5,031 nt of DNA from Burkholderiales bacterium (GCA_028869035.1 JAGWTL010000234.1:1-5031), one strand, 5' to 3'. Positions 1 to 5,031 are shown, counted from the first letter of the stretch. A program made the numbers and translations. The notes: generated by a model not told the origin, from the sequence alone.

Positions 1-335
1 TTCACGTGCACCGTGGGCTTGCCCCGGCGCAGCACGTCGTTGTCCATGCAGGGCATGTCGTCGTGCACCAGGGAATAGGCGTGGATCAGTTCCACCGCGC
101 AGGCCGCGCGCAGGGCGGCCCGCTCGTTGCCGCCCACGGCCTCGCTGGCGGCCAGCACCAGCAGGGGCCGCAGGCGCTTGCCGCCGTCGAGCACCGAGTA
201 GCGCATGGCCTCGCCCAGACCGGCCGGCGCATCGGCCGCCACCCAGGCTTCCAGCGCGCGCTCCACACGCGCCAGCCGCGCGCTGCTCCAGGTGCGCAGC
301 TCGAATTCCGTCGTCAGCTTCACTCGGGTGTCCAT
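1..335 (-). CDS. ispA: Farnesyl diphosphate synthase (geranyltranstransferase), N-terminal part, cut by the left edge
   Basis: This is a short-chain trans-prenyl diphosphate synthase. The family condenses isopentenyl diphosphate with dimethylallyl or geranyl diphosphate to make farnesyl diphosphate in the cytoplasm, feeding quinone and undecaprenyl lipid synthesis. The visible 111 residues contain the substrate-binding GGKRLRP motif (residues 51-57) and the first aspartate-rich motif, read as HDDMPCMDND (91-100, metal-binding Asp92, Asp93 and Asp98), followed by RRGKPTVH (103-110). The second aspartate-rich motif lies off the window. The ATG at 333-335 is chosen because it places GGKRLRP about as far from the start as in E. 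coli IspA; no strong Shine-Dalgarno is visible. The start lies inside the end of xseB, a 16-base overlap that suggests translational coupling. By common synteny dxs may follow beyond the edge, which is inference. The motifs separate this family from unrelated proteins; product chain length (C15) is inferred from context. Confidence 0.93.
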   Translation of the reverse strand, partial: MDTRVKLTTEFELRTWSSARLARVERALEAWVAADAPAGLGEAMRYSVLDGGKRLRPLLVLAASEAVGGNERAALRAACAVELIHAYSLVHDDMPCMDNDVLRRGKPTVHV

Positions 336-562
336 GTCTTGAGCATGCCTTCGTCCAGCACCTTGATCTGGCCTTCCACGGCGGCCAGCTGCTCACGGCA
401 GTACTTGAGCAGTTCGGCCCCGCGCTGGTAGCCCGTGAGCAGCTGCGCCAGCGGCAGCTCACCGGACTCCAGGCGGCTGACCAGCTGTTCGAGCTCCAGC
501 ACAGCCGCCTCGTAGCTGGCGGGCGTGTTGGGTGCGGACGTGGATGTGGAAGCCTTGGCCAT
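320..562 (-). CDS. xseB: Exodeoxyribonuclease VII small subunit
   Basis: The 80-residue protein matches the small subunit of exonuclease VII, which assembles in several copies on the large subunit XseA to degrade single-stranded DNA into oligonucleotides during repair. The core SYEAAVLELEQLVSRLESGE (residues 16-35) followed by LPLAQLLTGYQRGAELLKYCREQL is the diagnostic helical hairpin of the family, and the length is typical. Residues 2-15 (Ala, Ser, Thr and Pro rich) look like a disordered leader. The start at 562 (MAKAST) is preferred because the conserved part begins soon after it; an in-frame ATG ten codons upstream (MQRLHPSVS) is possible but adds nothing family-like. No clear ribosome binding site precedes either. 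It leads the minus-strand pair and overlaps ispA by 16 bases, so the two are almost certainly cotranscribed. xseA is not in the window, as is usual. Confidence 0.95.
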   Translation of the reverse strand: MAKASTSTSAPNTPASYEAAVLELEQLVSRLESGELPLAQLLTGYQRGAELLKYCREQLAAVEGQIKVLDEGMLKTWTPE

Positions 563-587
563 GGAAACAGAGGGATGCAAACGCTGC

Positions 588-593
588 ATTTTA
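588..593 (-). promoter_or_regulatory. Possible -10 box for xseB-ispA
   Basis: Read on the minus strand this hexamer is TAAAAT, one mismatch from TATAAT, about 25 bases before the xseB ATG. It would give a short leader of roughly 15-20 bases. No recognisable -35 hexamer lies 16-18 bases upstream, so the call is weak. The upstream alternative xseB ATG overlaps this box, which mildly favours the start at 562 if the promoter is real. Confidence 0.25.
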
Positions 594-682
594 GGCTGTG
601 CAAGGCCATCCGGCCCGATCACAGCTCCCATCGGGGCCTGAAATACAGGACCGGGCCGTAAAAACGAGCCGCAGCGTCCGCC

Positions 683-700
683 GTACCTCCCCCGGGGTAC
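683..700. promoter_or_regulatory. Small palindrome, possible operator, in the divergent intergenic region
   Basis: The arms GTACC (683-687) and GGTAC (696-700) form a perfect 5-bp inverted repeat with an 8-base spacer, and the self-complementary CCCCGGGG (690-697) lies inside it. The site overlaps the candidate -10 box of the Rieske gene, a usual position for repressor binding. No regulator gene is in the window, and short GC palindromes arise by chance in such DNA, so the operator role is a guess. Confidence 0.2.
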
Positions 701-703
701 AAT
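698..703 (+). promoter_or_regulatory. Candidate -10 box (TACAAT) for the Rieske oxygenase gene
   Basis: TACAAT differs from the sigma-70 consensus at one position and stands out in an otherwise GC-rich gap. Initiation would fall near 710, giving a leader of about 100 bases before the ATG at 814. The sequence about 17 bases upstream (GCGTCC) is not a good -35 box, so the promoter may need an activator or may not be real. Confidence 0.35.
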
Positions 704-768
704 CCTTTGCTCTGTTGGCCTGCCGTGCTGGCATCGCCATTTTCCTTTTGTCACGCCCCTGGGCATAC

Positions 769-794
769 CTCCCGAAACCAGCTATGGCGGGGAG
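769..794 (+). other. Leader hairpin upstream of the Rieske oxygenase start
   Basis: CTCCC (769-773) can pair with GGGAG (790-794), and inside it CCA (778-780) can pair with TGG (785-787) around a GCTA loop. The structure ends 19 bases before the ATG at 814, close enough to affect ribosome access to the poor Shine-Dalgarno region (GGTCAGGT, 801-808). An ATG at 784 within it opens a 5-codon frame ending at TAG 799-801. No known riboswitch is recognised and the pairing is modest. Confidence 0.25.
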
Positions 795-813
795 TCTTTA
801 GGTCAGGTCACCC

Positions 814-1950
814 ATGTCTGATTTAAGCCTTCAACTGCAGCAGGCGCACAGCCAACTACCAGTTTCCAGCTACTTCGACGAAGCGCTGTTCCAGCGCGAG
901 ATGGCGCAGATTTTTCAGCGCGGGCCCCGTTATGTGGGGCATGCCGCCAGCGTCCCCGAAGTCGGTGACTACCACGCCCTCCCCCAGGAAAAGGAAGGGC
1001 GGGCACTGGTGCGCACGCCCTCCGGCGTGGAGCTCATCTCCAACGTCTGCCGGCATCGCCAGGCCGTCATGCTCAAGGGCCGCGGCTCGCTGAACCAGAC
1101 CCAGCCCGGCAGCGCCGGTGGCAACATCGTCTGCCCCCTGCACCGCTGGACCTATTCCGCCCAGGGTCAGCTGATCGGCGCGCCGCATTTCGCGCAGGAT
1201 CCCTGCCTGAACCTCAACAACTACAAGCTGCGCGAGTGGAACGGCCTGCTCTTCGAGGACAACGGCCGCGACATCGAAGCCGACCTGGCCGGCATGGGCC
1301 CGCGCGCCGATCTGGACTTTACGGGCTACACCCTGGACCGCGTGGAACTGCACGAGTGCGACTACAACTGGAAGACCTTCATCGAGGTCTATCTGGAGGA
1401 CTACCACGTGGGCCCCTTCCACCCGGGCCTGGGCCACTTCGTGACCTGTGAGGACCTGAACTGGGAGTTCAAGGACAGCTATTCGGTGCAGACCGTGGGC
1501 GTGTCCGAGGCCTTCGAGCGCCCGGGTTCACCCGTCTACCAGCGCTGGCACGACGCGCTGCTGAAGTACCGCAAGGGCCAGAAGCCCGAGCGCGGCGCGA
1601 TCTGGCTGACCTACTACCCGCACATCATGGTCGAGTGGTACCCGCACGTGCTGACCGTCTCCACCCTGCACCCGATCAGCCCGAACAAGACGCTGAACAT
1701 GGTGGAGTTCTATTACCCCGAAGAGATCACCGCCTTCGAACGCGAATTCGTCGAGGCCCAGCAGGCCGCCTACATGGAGACCTGCATCGAGGACGACGAG
1801 ATCGCCGAACGCATGGACGCCGGCCGCAAGGTCCTGCTGGCACGCGGTGACAACGAGGTCGGCCCCTACCAGAGCCCCATGGAGGATGGCATGCAGCACT
1901 TCCACGAGTGGTACCGCCGGCAGATATATGACACCCCCCCGAACGGCTGA
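814..1950 (+). CDS. Rieske-type aromatic ring-hydroxylating oxygenase, alpha subunit (substrate unknown)
   Basis: The 378-residue protein is a Rieske non-heme iron oxygenase alpha subunit. This family uses electrons from a separate reductase to activate O2 and hydroxylate or demethylate a substrate. The [2Fe-2S] ligands are visible as C79-x-H81 and C107-x2-H110. The catalytic domain shows NWKTFIEVYLEDYHVGPFH, with mononuclear-iron ligands His198 and His203 (H-x4-H); the third ligand is probably Asp327 in CIEDDEIAERMDAG. The residue three before His198, which links the two metal centres and is Asp205 in naphthalene dioxygenase, is Glu195 here, as in the carnitine monooxygenase (CntA) type. Full length is normal. 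The ATG is followed at once by family-like sequence; its Shine-Dalgarno is weak. No reductase, ferredoxin or beta subunit gene lies nearby, so the electron donor must be encoded elsewhere. The gene diverges from xseB. The family is secure, the substrate is not: aromatic acids or quaternary amines are both possible. Confidence 0.9.
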   Translation: MSDLSLQLQQAHSQLPVSSYFDEALFQREMAQIFQRGPRYVGHAASVPEVGDYHALPQEKEGRALVRTPSGVELISNVCRHRQAVMLKGRGSLNQTQPGSAGGNIVCPLHRWTYSAQGQLIGAPHFAQDPCLNLNNYKLREWNGLLFEDNGRDIEADLAGMGPRADLDFTGYTLDRVELHECDYNWKTFIEVYLEDYHVGPFHPGLGHFVTCEDLNWEFKDSYSVQTVGVSEAFERPGSPVYQRWHDALLKYRKGQKPERGAIWLTYYPHIMVEWYPHVLTVSTLHPISPNKTLNMVEFYYPEEITAFEREFVEAQQAAYMETCIEDDEIAERMDAGRKVLLARGDNEVGPYQSPMEDGMQHFHEWYRRQIYDTPPNG

Positions 1951-1957
1951 CGCCGCT

Positions 1958-2013
1958 CCCCACCAGGGGGCGCACCCAGTGACCCGGCCAAGCCGGTTCC
2001 ACGGGTGCCCTGG
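1958..2013 (+). repeat. Structured intergenic repeat, copy 1 (49-bp core 1965-2013)
   Basis: The 49-bp core recurs at 3036-3084 with 44 of 49 identical positions. It folds as a stacked hairpin: GCACCC (1972-1977) pairs with GGGTGC (2003-2008), and inside it CCGGC (1984-1988) pairs with GCCGG (1992-1996) over a 3-base loop. In this copy CCAGG (1963-1967) can further extend the stem with CCTGG (2009-2013), or a C-run/G-run mini-hairpin (1958-1961 with 1966-1969) can form at the left end. It lies just after the Rieske stop codon, where it could terminate or stabilise the transcript, though no T-run follows it directly. It resembles dispersed intergenic repeats I associate with Comamonadaceae genomes (recollection, not searched). 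Confidence 0.8.
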
Positions 2014-2063
2014 AACGGCCAACTGCGCGACCTTGGTTTTTTCTTCCTTCGGCTTTTCTCCCT

Positions 2064-2086
2064 CGTTCGGTCTGAGCCTGTCGAAG
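2064..2086 (+). repeat. REP-like element, single arm
   Basis: These 23 bases match the left arm of the palindromic element in the sulfurtransferase gene (3332-3354) at 21 positions; both end in TGTCGAAG. Only one arm is present, with no matching inverted arm nearby, so this is a degenerate or half copy. It sits 15 bases before the GTG chosen as the EamA transporter start and is open in that gene's frame, where it would read FGLSLSK, a typical in-frame translation of this repeat rather than real protein. Confidence 0.75.
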
Positions 2087-2101
2087 CCTTGGGCCACTGA
2101 C

Positions 2102-2989
2102 GTGCAAGCCCTCTGGATGGTCCTCGGGGCCTTCTTCTTCGCCACCATGGGTGTGGCGGTGAAATACGCCTCGGCCTCTTTCAACACTTTCGAGCTGGTC
2201 TTCTACCGCGGCCTCATCAGCGTTGCCTTCCTGGCCCTGGTGCTGCGCAGCCGCGGCATCCAGCTCAGGACTCCCGTGCCCTATATGCACGTCTGGCGCA
2301 GCCTCGTGGGTGGCGCCTCGCTGACGGCCTGGTTCTACGCCATCGCCTGGCTGCCCCTGGCCACGGCCATGACGCTGAACTACATGAGCGGCATCTGGGT
2401 CTCGGCCTTCATCGTGGGTGGCGCCCTGCTCTACGGCAGGTCCGAACGCCAGGGGCCGCTGCTGGGCACCGTGCTGCTGGGTTTTGCCGGCGTGGTGCTC
2501 ACGCTGCGCCCCACCATCGACCACAACCAGCTCTTCGCCGGCCTGATCGGCCTGCTCTCGGGCATGAGCGCCTCGCTGGCCTATCTGCAGGTCACGGCCC
2601 TGGCCCGCTCGGGCGAGCCCGAAGGCCGCACGGTCTTTTATTTTGCCGTCGGCACCGCGGTCACGGGTCTGGTGGGCATCCTGTTCACCGGCTTCACCCC
2701 CTGGGAGCAGATCGGCTGGCAGGCCGCCATCTGGCTGCTGCCCATCGGCATCCTGGCCTCGCTGGGCCAGTGGTGCATGACCCGCGCCTACAGCCGCGGC
2801 CACACCCTGGTGGTGGCCAGCCTGCAGTACTCGGGCATCATCTTCGCCTCCTTCTACAGCCTGATCCTGTTCGGCGACCGCATCCCGCTCTACGGCTGGC
2901 TGGGCATCGCCCTCATCGTCGCCAGCGGCGTGGCCGCCACCTTCCTGCGCGAACGCGCCATCCCTGACACCCCCGCCGAGGAGCATTAA
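2102..2989 (+). CDS. EamA/DMT-family inner-membrane transporter
   Basis: From GTG 2102 the protein has 295 residues, the usual size for a two-repeat EamA (drug/metabolite transporter superfamily) protein with about ten membrane helices. Hydrophobic segments fill most of the chain. Family-like stretches include FFFATMGVAVKYAS (11-24), ELVFYRGLIS (31-40), AWFYAIAWLPLATAM (76-90) in the first half, and QWCMTRAYSRGHTLVVASLQYSGIIFA (223-249) and GDRIPLYGWLGIALIVASGV (258-277) in the second. The tail (residues 283-295) is short and charged. Such proteins move small metabolites or amino acids across the inner membrane; the substrate cannot be read here. The start is uncertain: the frame is open back to 1847, but that stretch overlaps the Rieske gene and reads through two repeats. 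GTG 2102 (VQALWM) is the first start after them, and ATG 2117 is an alternative. Neither has a good Shine-Dalgarno. It lies between the two copies of the 49-bp repeat. Confidence 0.87.
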   Translation: MQALWMVLGAFFFATMGVAVKYASASFNTFELVFYRGLISVAFLALVLRSRGIQLRTPVPYMHVWRSLVGGASLTAWFYAIAWLPLATAMTLNYMSGIWVSAFIVGGALLYGRSERQGPLLGTVLLGFAGVVLTLRPTIDHNQLFAGLIGLLSGMSASLAYLQVTALARSGEPEGRTVFYFAVGTAVTGLVGILFTGFTPWEQIGWQAAIWLLPIGILASLGQWCMTRAYSRGHTLVVASLQYSGIIFASFYSLILFGDRIPLYGWLGIALIVASGVAATFLRERAIPDTPAEEH

Positions 2990-3027
2990 CCACCCCCGAC
3001 TCTCGCCCACTGCGTGTGGCTCGCATC

Positions 3028-3084
3028 CCCCCTCAAGGGGGCGCACCCGGTGGCCCGGCAAAGCCGGATCCAAGGGTGCCCTGG
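3028..3084 (+). repeat. Structured intergenic repeat, copy 2 (49-bp core 3036-3084)
   Basis: This is the second copy of the repeat at 1965-2013, in the same orientation. Both main stems are kept: GCACCC (3043-3048) with GGGTGC (3074-3079), and CCGGC (3055-3059) with GCCGG (3063-3067), loop AAA. The left end has a stronger C-run/G-run mini-hairpin (CCCCCT 3028-3033 with AGGGGG 3036-3041). It begins 38 bases after the EamA stop and ends 65 bases before the sulfurtransferase ATG, so it could separate their transcripts. No clear promoter is seen in the rest of this 160-base gap. Confidence 0.8.
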
Positions 3085-3138
3085 TGTGGGCCTCTGTATG
3101 CCTGCACCAACGGTCATACGCAGTACCATGCACCACAC

Positions 3139-3143
3139 AAGGA
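3139..3143 (+). promoter_or_regulatory. Ribosome binding site of the sulfurtransferase gene
   Basis: AAGGA lies six bases before the ATG at 3150, an ideal Shine-Dalgarno position and the best in the window. It decides the start at MYTTLIS against the earlier in-frame ATG at 3084, which lies at the end of the 49-bp repeat. Confidence 0.8.
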
Positions 3144-3149
3144 CACACC

Positions 3150-4058
3150 ATGTACACCACCCTGATCAGCGCCGAGCAGCTCAAGCACCTGGTGCACGAC
3201 CACAAGCCGCTGATGGTGTTCGACTGCAGTTTCGAACTGATGAAACCGGCCGAAGGCGACGCGCAGTACGAACGCCTGCGTGTCGCCGGCGCCGTGCGCG
3301 CCGATCTGGACCGGCACCTGAGCGCCCACTCCGTTCGGGCTGAGCTTGTCGAAGCCGGCAGCCCTTCGACAAGCTCAGGGCGATCGGATATGACGGCATC
3401 GGGTGGGCGCCATCCCCTGCCCAAACCCGAGGTGTTTGCCGCCTGGCTGGCCCGTGTGGGTTTTCAAAGCGATATGCAGGCCGTGGTCTACGACCGCCAG
3501 GGCGCCAATTACTGCGGCCGCCTGTGGTGGATGCTCAAGTGGGTGGGCCACGAGAACGTGGCCGTGCTCGACGGCGGCCTGCAGGCCTGGGAAGCCGTCA
3601 ACGGCCCCGTGGCCACCGGCCCCGACCTGCCGCGTGTGCCCTCGTCCTACAAGGCCGGCACGCCGCGCGCCCGACTGGCCACGACCGACGATGTACTCAA
3701 GCACCTGGAGCTGCCCGACCAGACCCTGATCGACGCACGGGCCCCGGCACGCTTTCGCGGCGAGGTGGAGCCGCTGGACCCGGTGGCCGGCCACATTCCC
3801 GGCGCGCTCAACCGCCCCTTCGGTGAAAACCTGGGCCCGGACGGCAAGTTCAAGTCACCGGCACAACTCAAGGCCGAGTTCGAAGCCCTGCTGGGCGGCC
3901 GTCGCCCCTCCACCGTGGTGCACCACTGCGGCAGCGGCGTGAGCGCCCTGCCCAATCTGCTGGCCATGGAGGTCGCCGGCCTGGGCCGGGGCGCGCTCTA
4001 CGCCGGCAGCTGGAGCGAGTGGTGCGCCCATCCGGCACGCCCGGTGGCCCAGGGCTGA
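3150..4058 (+). CDS. sseA: 3-mercaptopyruvate sulfurtransferase-like tandem rhodanese
   Basis: The 302-residue cytoplasmic protein has two rhodanese domains. The N-terminal, non-catalytic domain spans about 1-155 (MVFDCSF, VVYDRQGANYCGRLWWML 112-129, VAVLDGGLQAW 137-147). The C-terminal domain spans about 175-302, with DARAPARF (195-202), GHIPGALN (214-221) and the active-site loop CGSGVSA starting at Cys260, then AGSWSEW (285-291). A CGSGV-type loop indicates 3-mercaptopyruvate sulfurtransferase rather than thiosulfate sulfurtransferase, whose loop is usually CRKGV. The reaction moves sulfur from mercaptopyruvate to Cys260 and on to a thiol or cyanide acceptor, in cysteine catabolism. It is about 20 residues longer than E. 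coli SseA (281). The excess matches residues 61-80, where a 57-bp palindromic repeat is read in frame between ADLDRHLSAH and SGGRHPLPKPE, in a between-helix loop far from Cys260. The protein could therefore still be active. Substrate preference is inferred from the loop only. Confidence 0.92.
   Translation: MYTTLISAEQLKHLVHDHKPLMVFDCSFELMKPAEGDAQYERLRVAGAVRADLDRHLSAHSVRAELVEAGSPSTSSGRSDMTASGGRHPLPKPEVFAAWLARVGFQSDMQAVVYDRQGANYCGRLWWMLKWVGHENVAVLDGGLQAWEAVNGPVATGPDLPRVPSSYKAGTPRARLATTDDVLKHLELPDQTLIDARAPARFRGEVEPLDPVAGHIPGALNRPFGENLGPDGKFKSPAQLKAEFEALLGGRRPSTVVHHCGSGVSALPNLLAMEVAGLGRGALYAGSWSEWCAHPARPVAQG
3331..3387 (+). repeat. Complete REP-like palindrome inserted in frame in the sulfurtransferase gene
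   Basis: The left arm (3331-3354) and right arm (3364-3387) are inverted copies matching at 21 of 24 positions, including an unbroken 15-base run ending in TGTCGAAG next to a 9-base loop (3355-3363). The element is 57 bp, exactly 19 codons, so the frame is kept; it reads VRAELVEAGSPSTSSGRSD. I recall similar peptides (ELVEG, STSSGR) as the translation of this repeat within genes of related genomes, but this was not searched. The left arm also matches the single arm at 2064-2086. Confidence 0.88.
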
Positions 4059-4070
4059 GAAGTCCGCACG

Positions 4071-4118
4071 GGATGGTGTGGATCAACAAACCCGCGGCGC
4101 TGGCCGGCGCCACCATCC
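4071..4118 (+). terminator. Inverted repeat between the sulfurtransferase and antiporter genes, possible terminator
   Basis: GGATGGT (4071-4077) pairs with ACCATCC (4112-4118), and inside it GGCGC (4096-4100) pairs with GCGCC (4107-4111). The structure begins 13 bases after the sulfurtransferase stop and ends 17 bases before the antiporter ATG. The 18-base unpaired stretch between the arms (4078-4095) and the lack of a T-run make it a poor intrinsic terminator; an mRNA structure near the antiporter start is as likely. The same bases hold a 17-codon ATG-to-TAA frame (4073-4126), which is not supported as a gene. Confidence 0.35.
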
Positions 4119-4124
4119 TGGGTT

Positions 4125-4128
4125 AAGG
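4125..4128 (+). promoter_or_regulatory. Ribosome binding site of the antiporter gene
   Basis: AAGG lies seven bases before the ATG at 4136 and supports that start. A GTG directly in front (4133-4135) is in the same frame but would be closer than usual to this site. Confidence 0.55.
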
Positions 4129-4135
4129 TCGGGTG

Positions 4136-5031
4136 ATGAGCCCGACCCTGATCCAGCTCCTCGCCGCCCTGCTGTTCGCGCTGGCCATCGTCCACACCTT
4201 CTCGACCCAATTCTTCGAGCACCTGGCGCGCACGCAGCCGCGCCATGCGGGTCTGTGGCACCTGCTGGGCGAGGTGGAGGTGGTCTTCGGCTTCTGGGCC
4301 ATGGTGCTGGTGGTCTGCATGTTCGCGCTCAGCGGCAAGCAGGCCGCCACGGCCTATCTCGACAGCCGCAACTACACCGAACCCCTGTTCGTCTTCGTGA
4401 TCATGGTGATCGCGGGCACGCGCGCCGTGCTGCAATGCGCCGGCGCGCTGGTGCGCTGGCTGGCGCAGCGGCTGCCGCTGCCGCGCGGTCTGGCACTGTA
4501 CTTCCTGCTGCTGGCCTTGGTGCCCCTGCTGGGCTCCTTCATCACCGAGCCCGCGGCCATGACCCTGGCCGCGCTGATGCTGCGCGACACCCTGTTCGCA
4601 CAAGCGGTCTCGCGCCGCCTGCAGTACGCCACGGTGGGTGTGCTCTTCGTCAACATCTCCATCGGCGGCACGCTCACGCCCTTTGCCGCGCCCCCGGTGC
4701 TCATGGTGGCCGCCCCCTGGAACTGGGACCTGGCCTTCATGGCCTCGACCTTCGGCTGGAAGGCGGCCGTGGCAGTGGTCGTCAACGCCGCCCTGCTCAC
4801 GCTGCTGTTCCGCAAGGAGCTGGGGCCCATGGAACAGGCCACCGACAGCCAGGGCCCCGCCGTGCCCTGGACCGTGGTGGCGGTGCACCTGCTCTTCCTG
4901 CTGGCGGTCGTGCTGTTTGCCCACTACCCGCCGGTCTTCCTGGGGCTTTTCCTCTTCTTCATGGGTTACGCCCACGCTTATGAACGCCACCAGGACCGCC
5001 TGATCCTGCGCGAGGCCCTGCTGGTGGCCTT
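4136..5031 (+). CDS. Putative Na+/H+ antiporter (PF07399-like membrane protein), 5' part, cut by the right edge
   Basis: The frame from ATG 4136 stays open to the window end, giving 298 residues without a stop, so the C-terminus is missing. The chain is strongly hydrophobic: helices near 4-20, 45-66, 82-107, 118-135, 165-182, 205-225, 244-263 and 266-280. Conserved-looking stretches are ATVGVLFVNISIGGTLTPFAAPPVLMVA (165-192) and GSFITEPAAMTLAALML (133-149), whose polar and Gly/Pro residues inside membrane segments suggest an ion path. These match my memory of the bacterial 'putative Na+/H+ antiporter' family, which sits in the broader ion-transporter group with unwound mid-membrane segments; transport activity is poorly tested in that family. 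Gly/Thr/Pro-rich re-entrant motifs could equally suit another ion or organic-anion carrier. The ATG has an AAGG site seven bases upstream. The gap to the sulfurtransferase gene is 77 bases, so cotranscription is possible, but the inverted repeat lies between. Confidence 0.75.
   Translation, partial: MSPTLIQLLAALLFALAIVHTFSTQFFEHLARTQPRHAGLWHLLGEVEVVFGFWAMVLVVCMFALSGKQAATAYLDSRNYTEPLFVFVIMVIAGTRAVLQCAGALVRWLAQRLPLPRGLALYFLLLALVPLLGSFITEPAAMTLAALMLRDTLFAQAVSRRLQYATVGVLFVNISIGGTLTPFAAPPVLMVAAPWNWDLAFMASTFGWKAAVAVVVNAALLTLLFRKELGPMEQATDSQGPAVPWTVVAVHLLFLLAVVLFAHYPPVFLGLFLFFMGYAHAYERHQDRLILREALLVA

Noticed and set aside
598..801. A 67-codon plus-strand frame in the xseB-Rieske intergenic region
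   Set aside because: It has no ribosome site, crosses the candidate promoter and leader hairpin, and encodes no recognisable domain.
856..1437. A 193-codon minus-strand frame inside the Rieske gene
   Set aside because: It is antisense to the Rieske cluster and iron-binding motifs; the product is a Val/Ala/Gly-rich shadow.
1847..2101. N-terminal extension of the transporter from the upstream in-frame ATG at 1847
   Set aside because: It would overlap the Rieske gene by more than 100 bases and translate both repeats; the extension is not membrane-like and would make the protein about 85 residues longer than family members.
1958..3084. The repeat pair as a composite transposon or insertion sequence carrying the transporter
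   Set aside because: No transposase is present, the ends are direct copies of a hairpin rather than terminal inverted repeats, no target duplication is evident, and the gene between has the same base composition as its neighbours.
1727..3424. A 565-codon open frame on the minus strand across the Rieske end, the transporter and the sulfurtransferase start
   Set aside because: It is antisense to three well-recognised genes, its product is low-complexity (Arg, Gly, Gln, Ala rich), and it reads through both repeat families. Long antisense frames are expected in high-GC DNA with strong third-position bias.
4078..4983. A 301-codon plus-strand frame overlapping the antiporter gene
   Set aside because: It is in another frame than the membrane protein from 4136, is Ala/Arg/Gly/Pro rich and has no recognisable motif. 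The antiporter frame has a ribosome site and family-like segments.
3998..4990. A 330-codon open frame on the minus strand opposite the antiporter gene
   Set aside because: The product is rich in His, Gln, Gly and Glu with no fold-like pattern, while the plus-strand frame from 4136 encodes a clear multi-helix membrane protein.

Overview
The window is high-GC bacterial DNA with strong G/C third-position bias. It looks like a betaproteobacterium of the Burkholderiales, most likely Comamonadaceae. That placement is an inference from three things: the protein style, the xseB-ispA pair next to a divergent Rieske oxygenase, and two families of short dispersed palindromic repeats that I associate with these genomes. 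No mobile element, CRISPR array, rRNA or tRNA was seen.

Layout. Bases 1-562 (minus strand) hold the 5' part of ispA (farnesyl diphosphate synthase) and the complete xseB (exonuclease VII small subunit), overlapping by 16 bases and running off the left edge. Bases 563-813 are a divergent intergenic region with candidate promoters on both strands, a small palindrome and a leader hairpin. From 814 onward all genes are on the plus strand: a Rieske-type oxygenase alpha subunit (814-1950), an EamA/DMT-family membrane transporter (about 2102-2989), a 3-mercaptopyruvate sulfurtransferase-like two-domain rhodanese (3150-4058), and the 5' part of a putative Na+/H+ antiporter (4136 to the right edge).

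The gaps before and after the transporter each contain a copy of a 49-bp structured repeat. The two copies match at 44 of 49 positions, and all five differences fall outside the two main stems. A second repeat family, a REP-like palindrome with arms ending in TGTCGAAG, occurs as a single arm just upstream of the transporter start. It also occurs as a complete 57-bp inverted repeat inside the sulfurtransferase coding sequence, where it adds exactly 19 codons without breaking the frame.

Functionally this looks like a housekeeping neighbourhood (isoprenoid precursor synthesis, DNA repair) next to a set of metabolic and transport genes. Nothing in the sequence shows that the plus-strand genes form one pathway, and the structured repeats between them suggest separate or attenuated transcripts. 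I do not see a convincing new multi-gene system. The most notable items are the in-frame palindrome in the sulfurtransferase and the repeat pair flanking the transporter.
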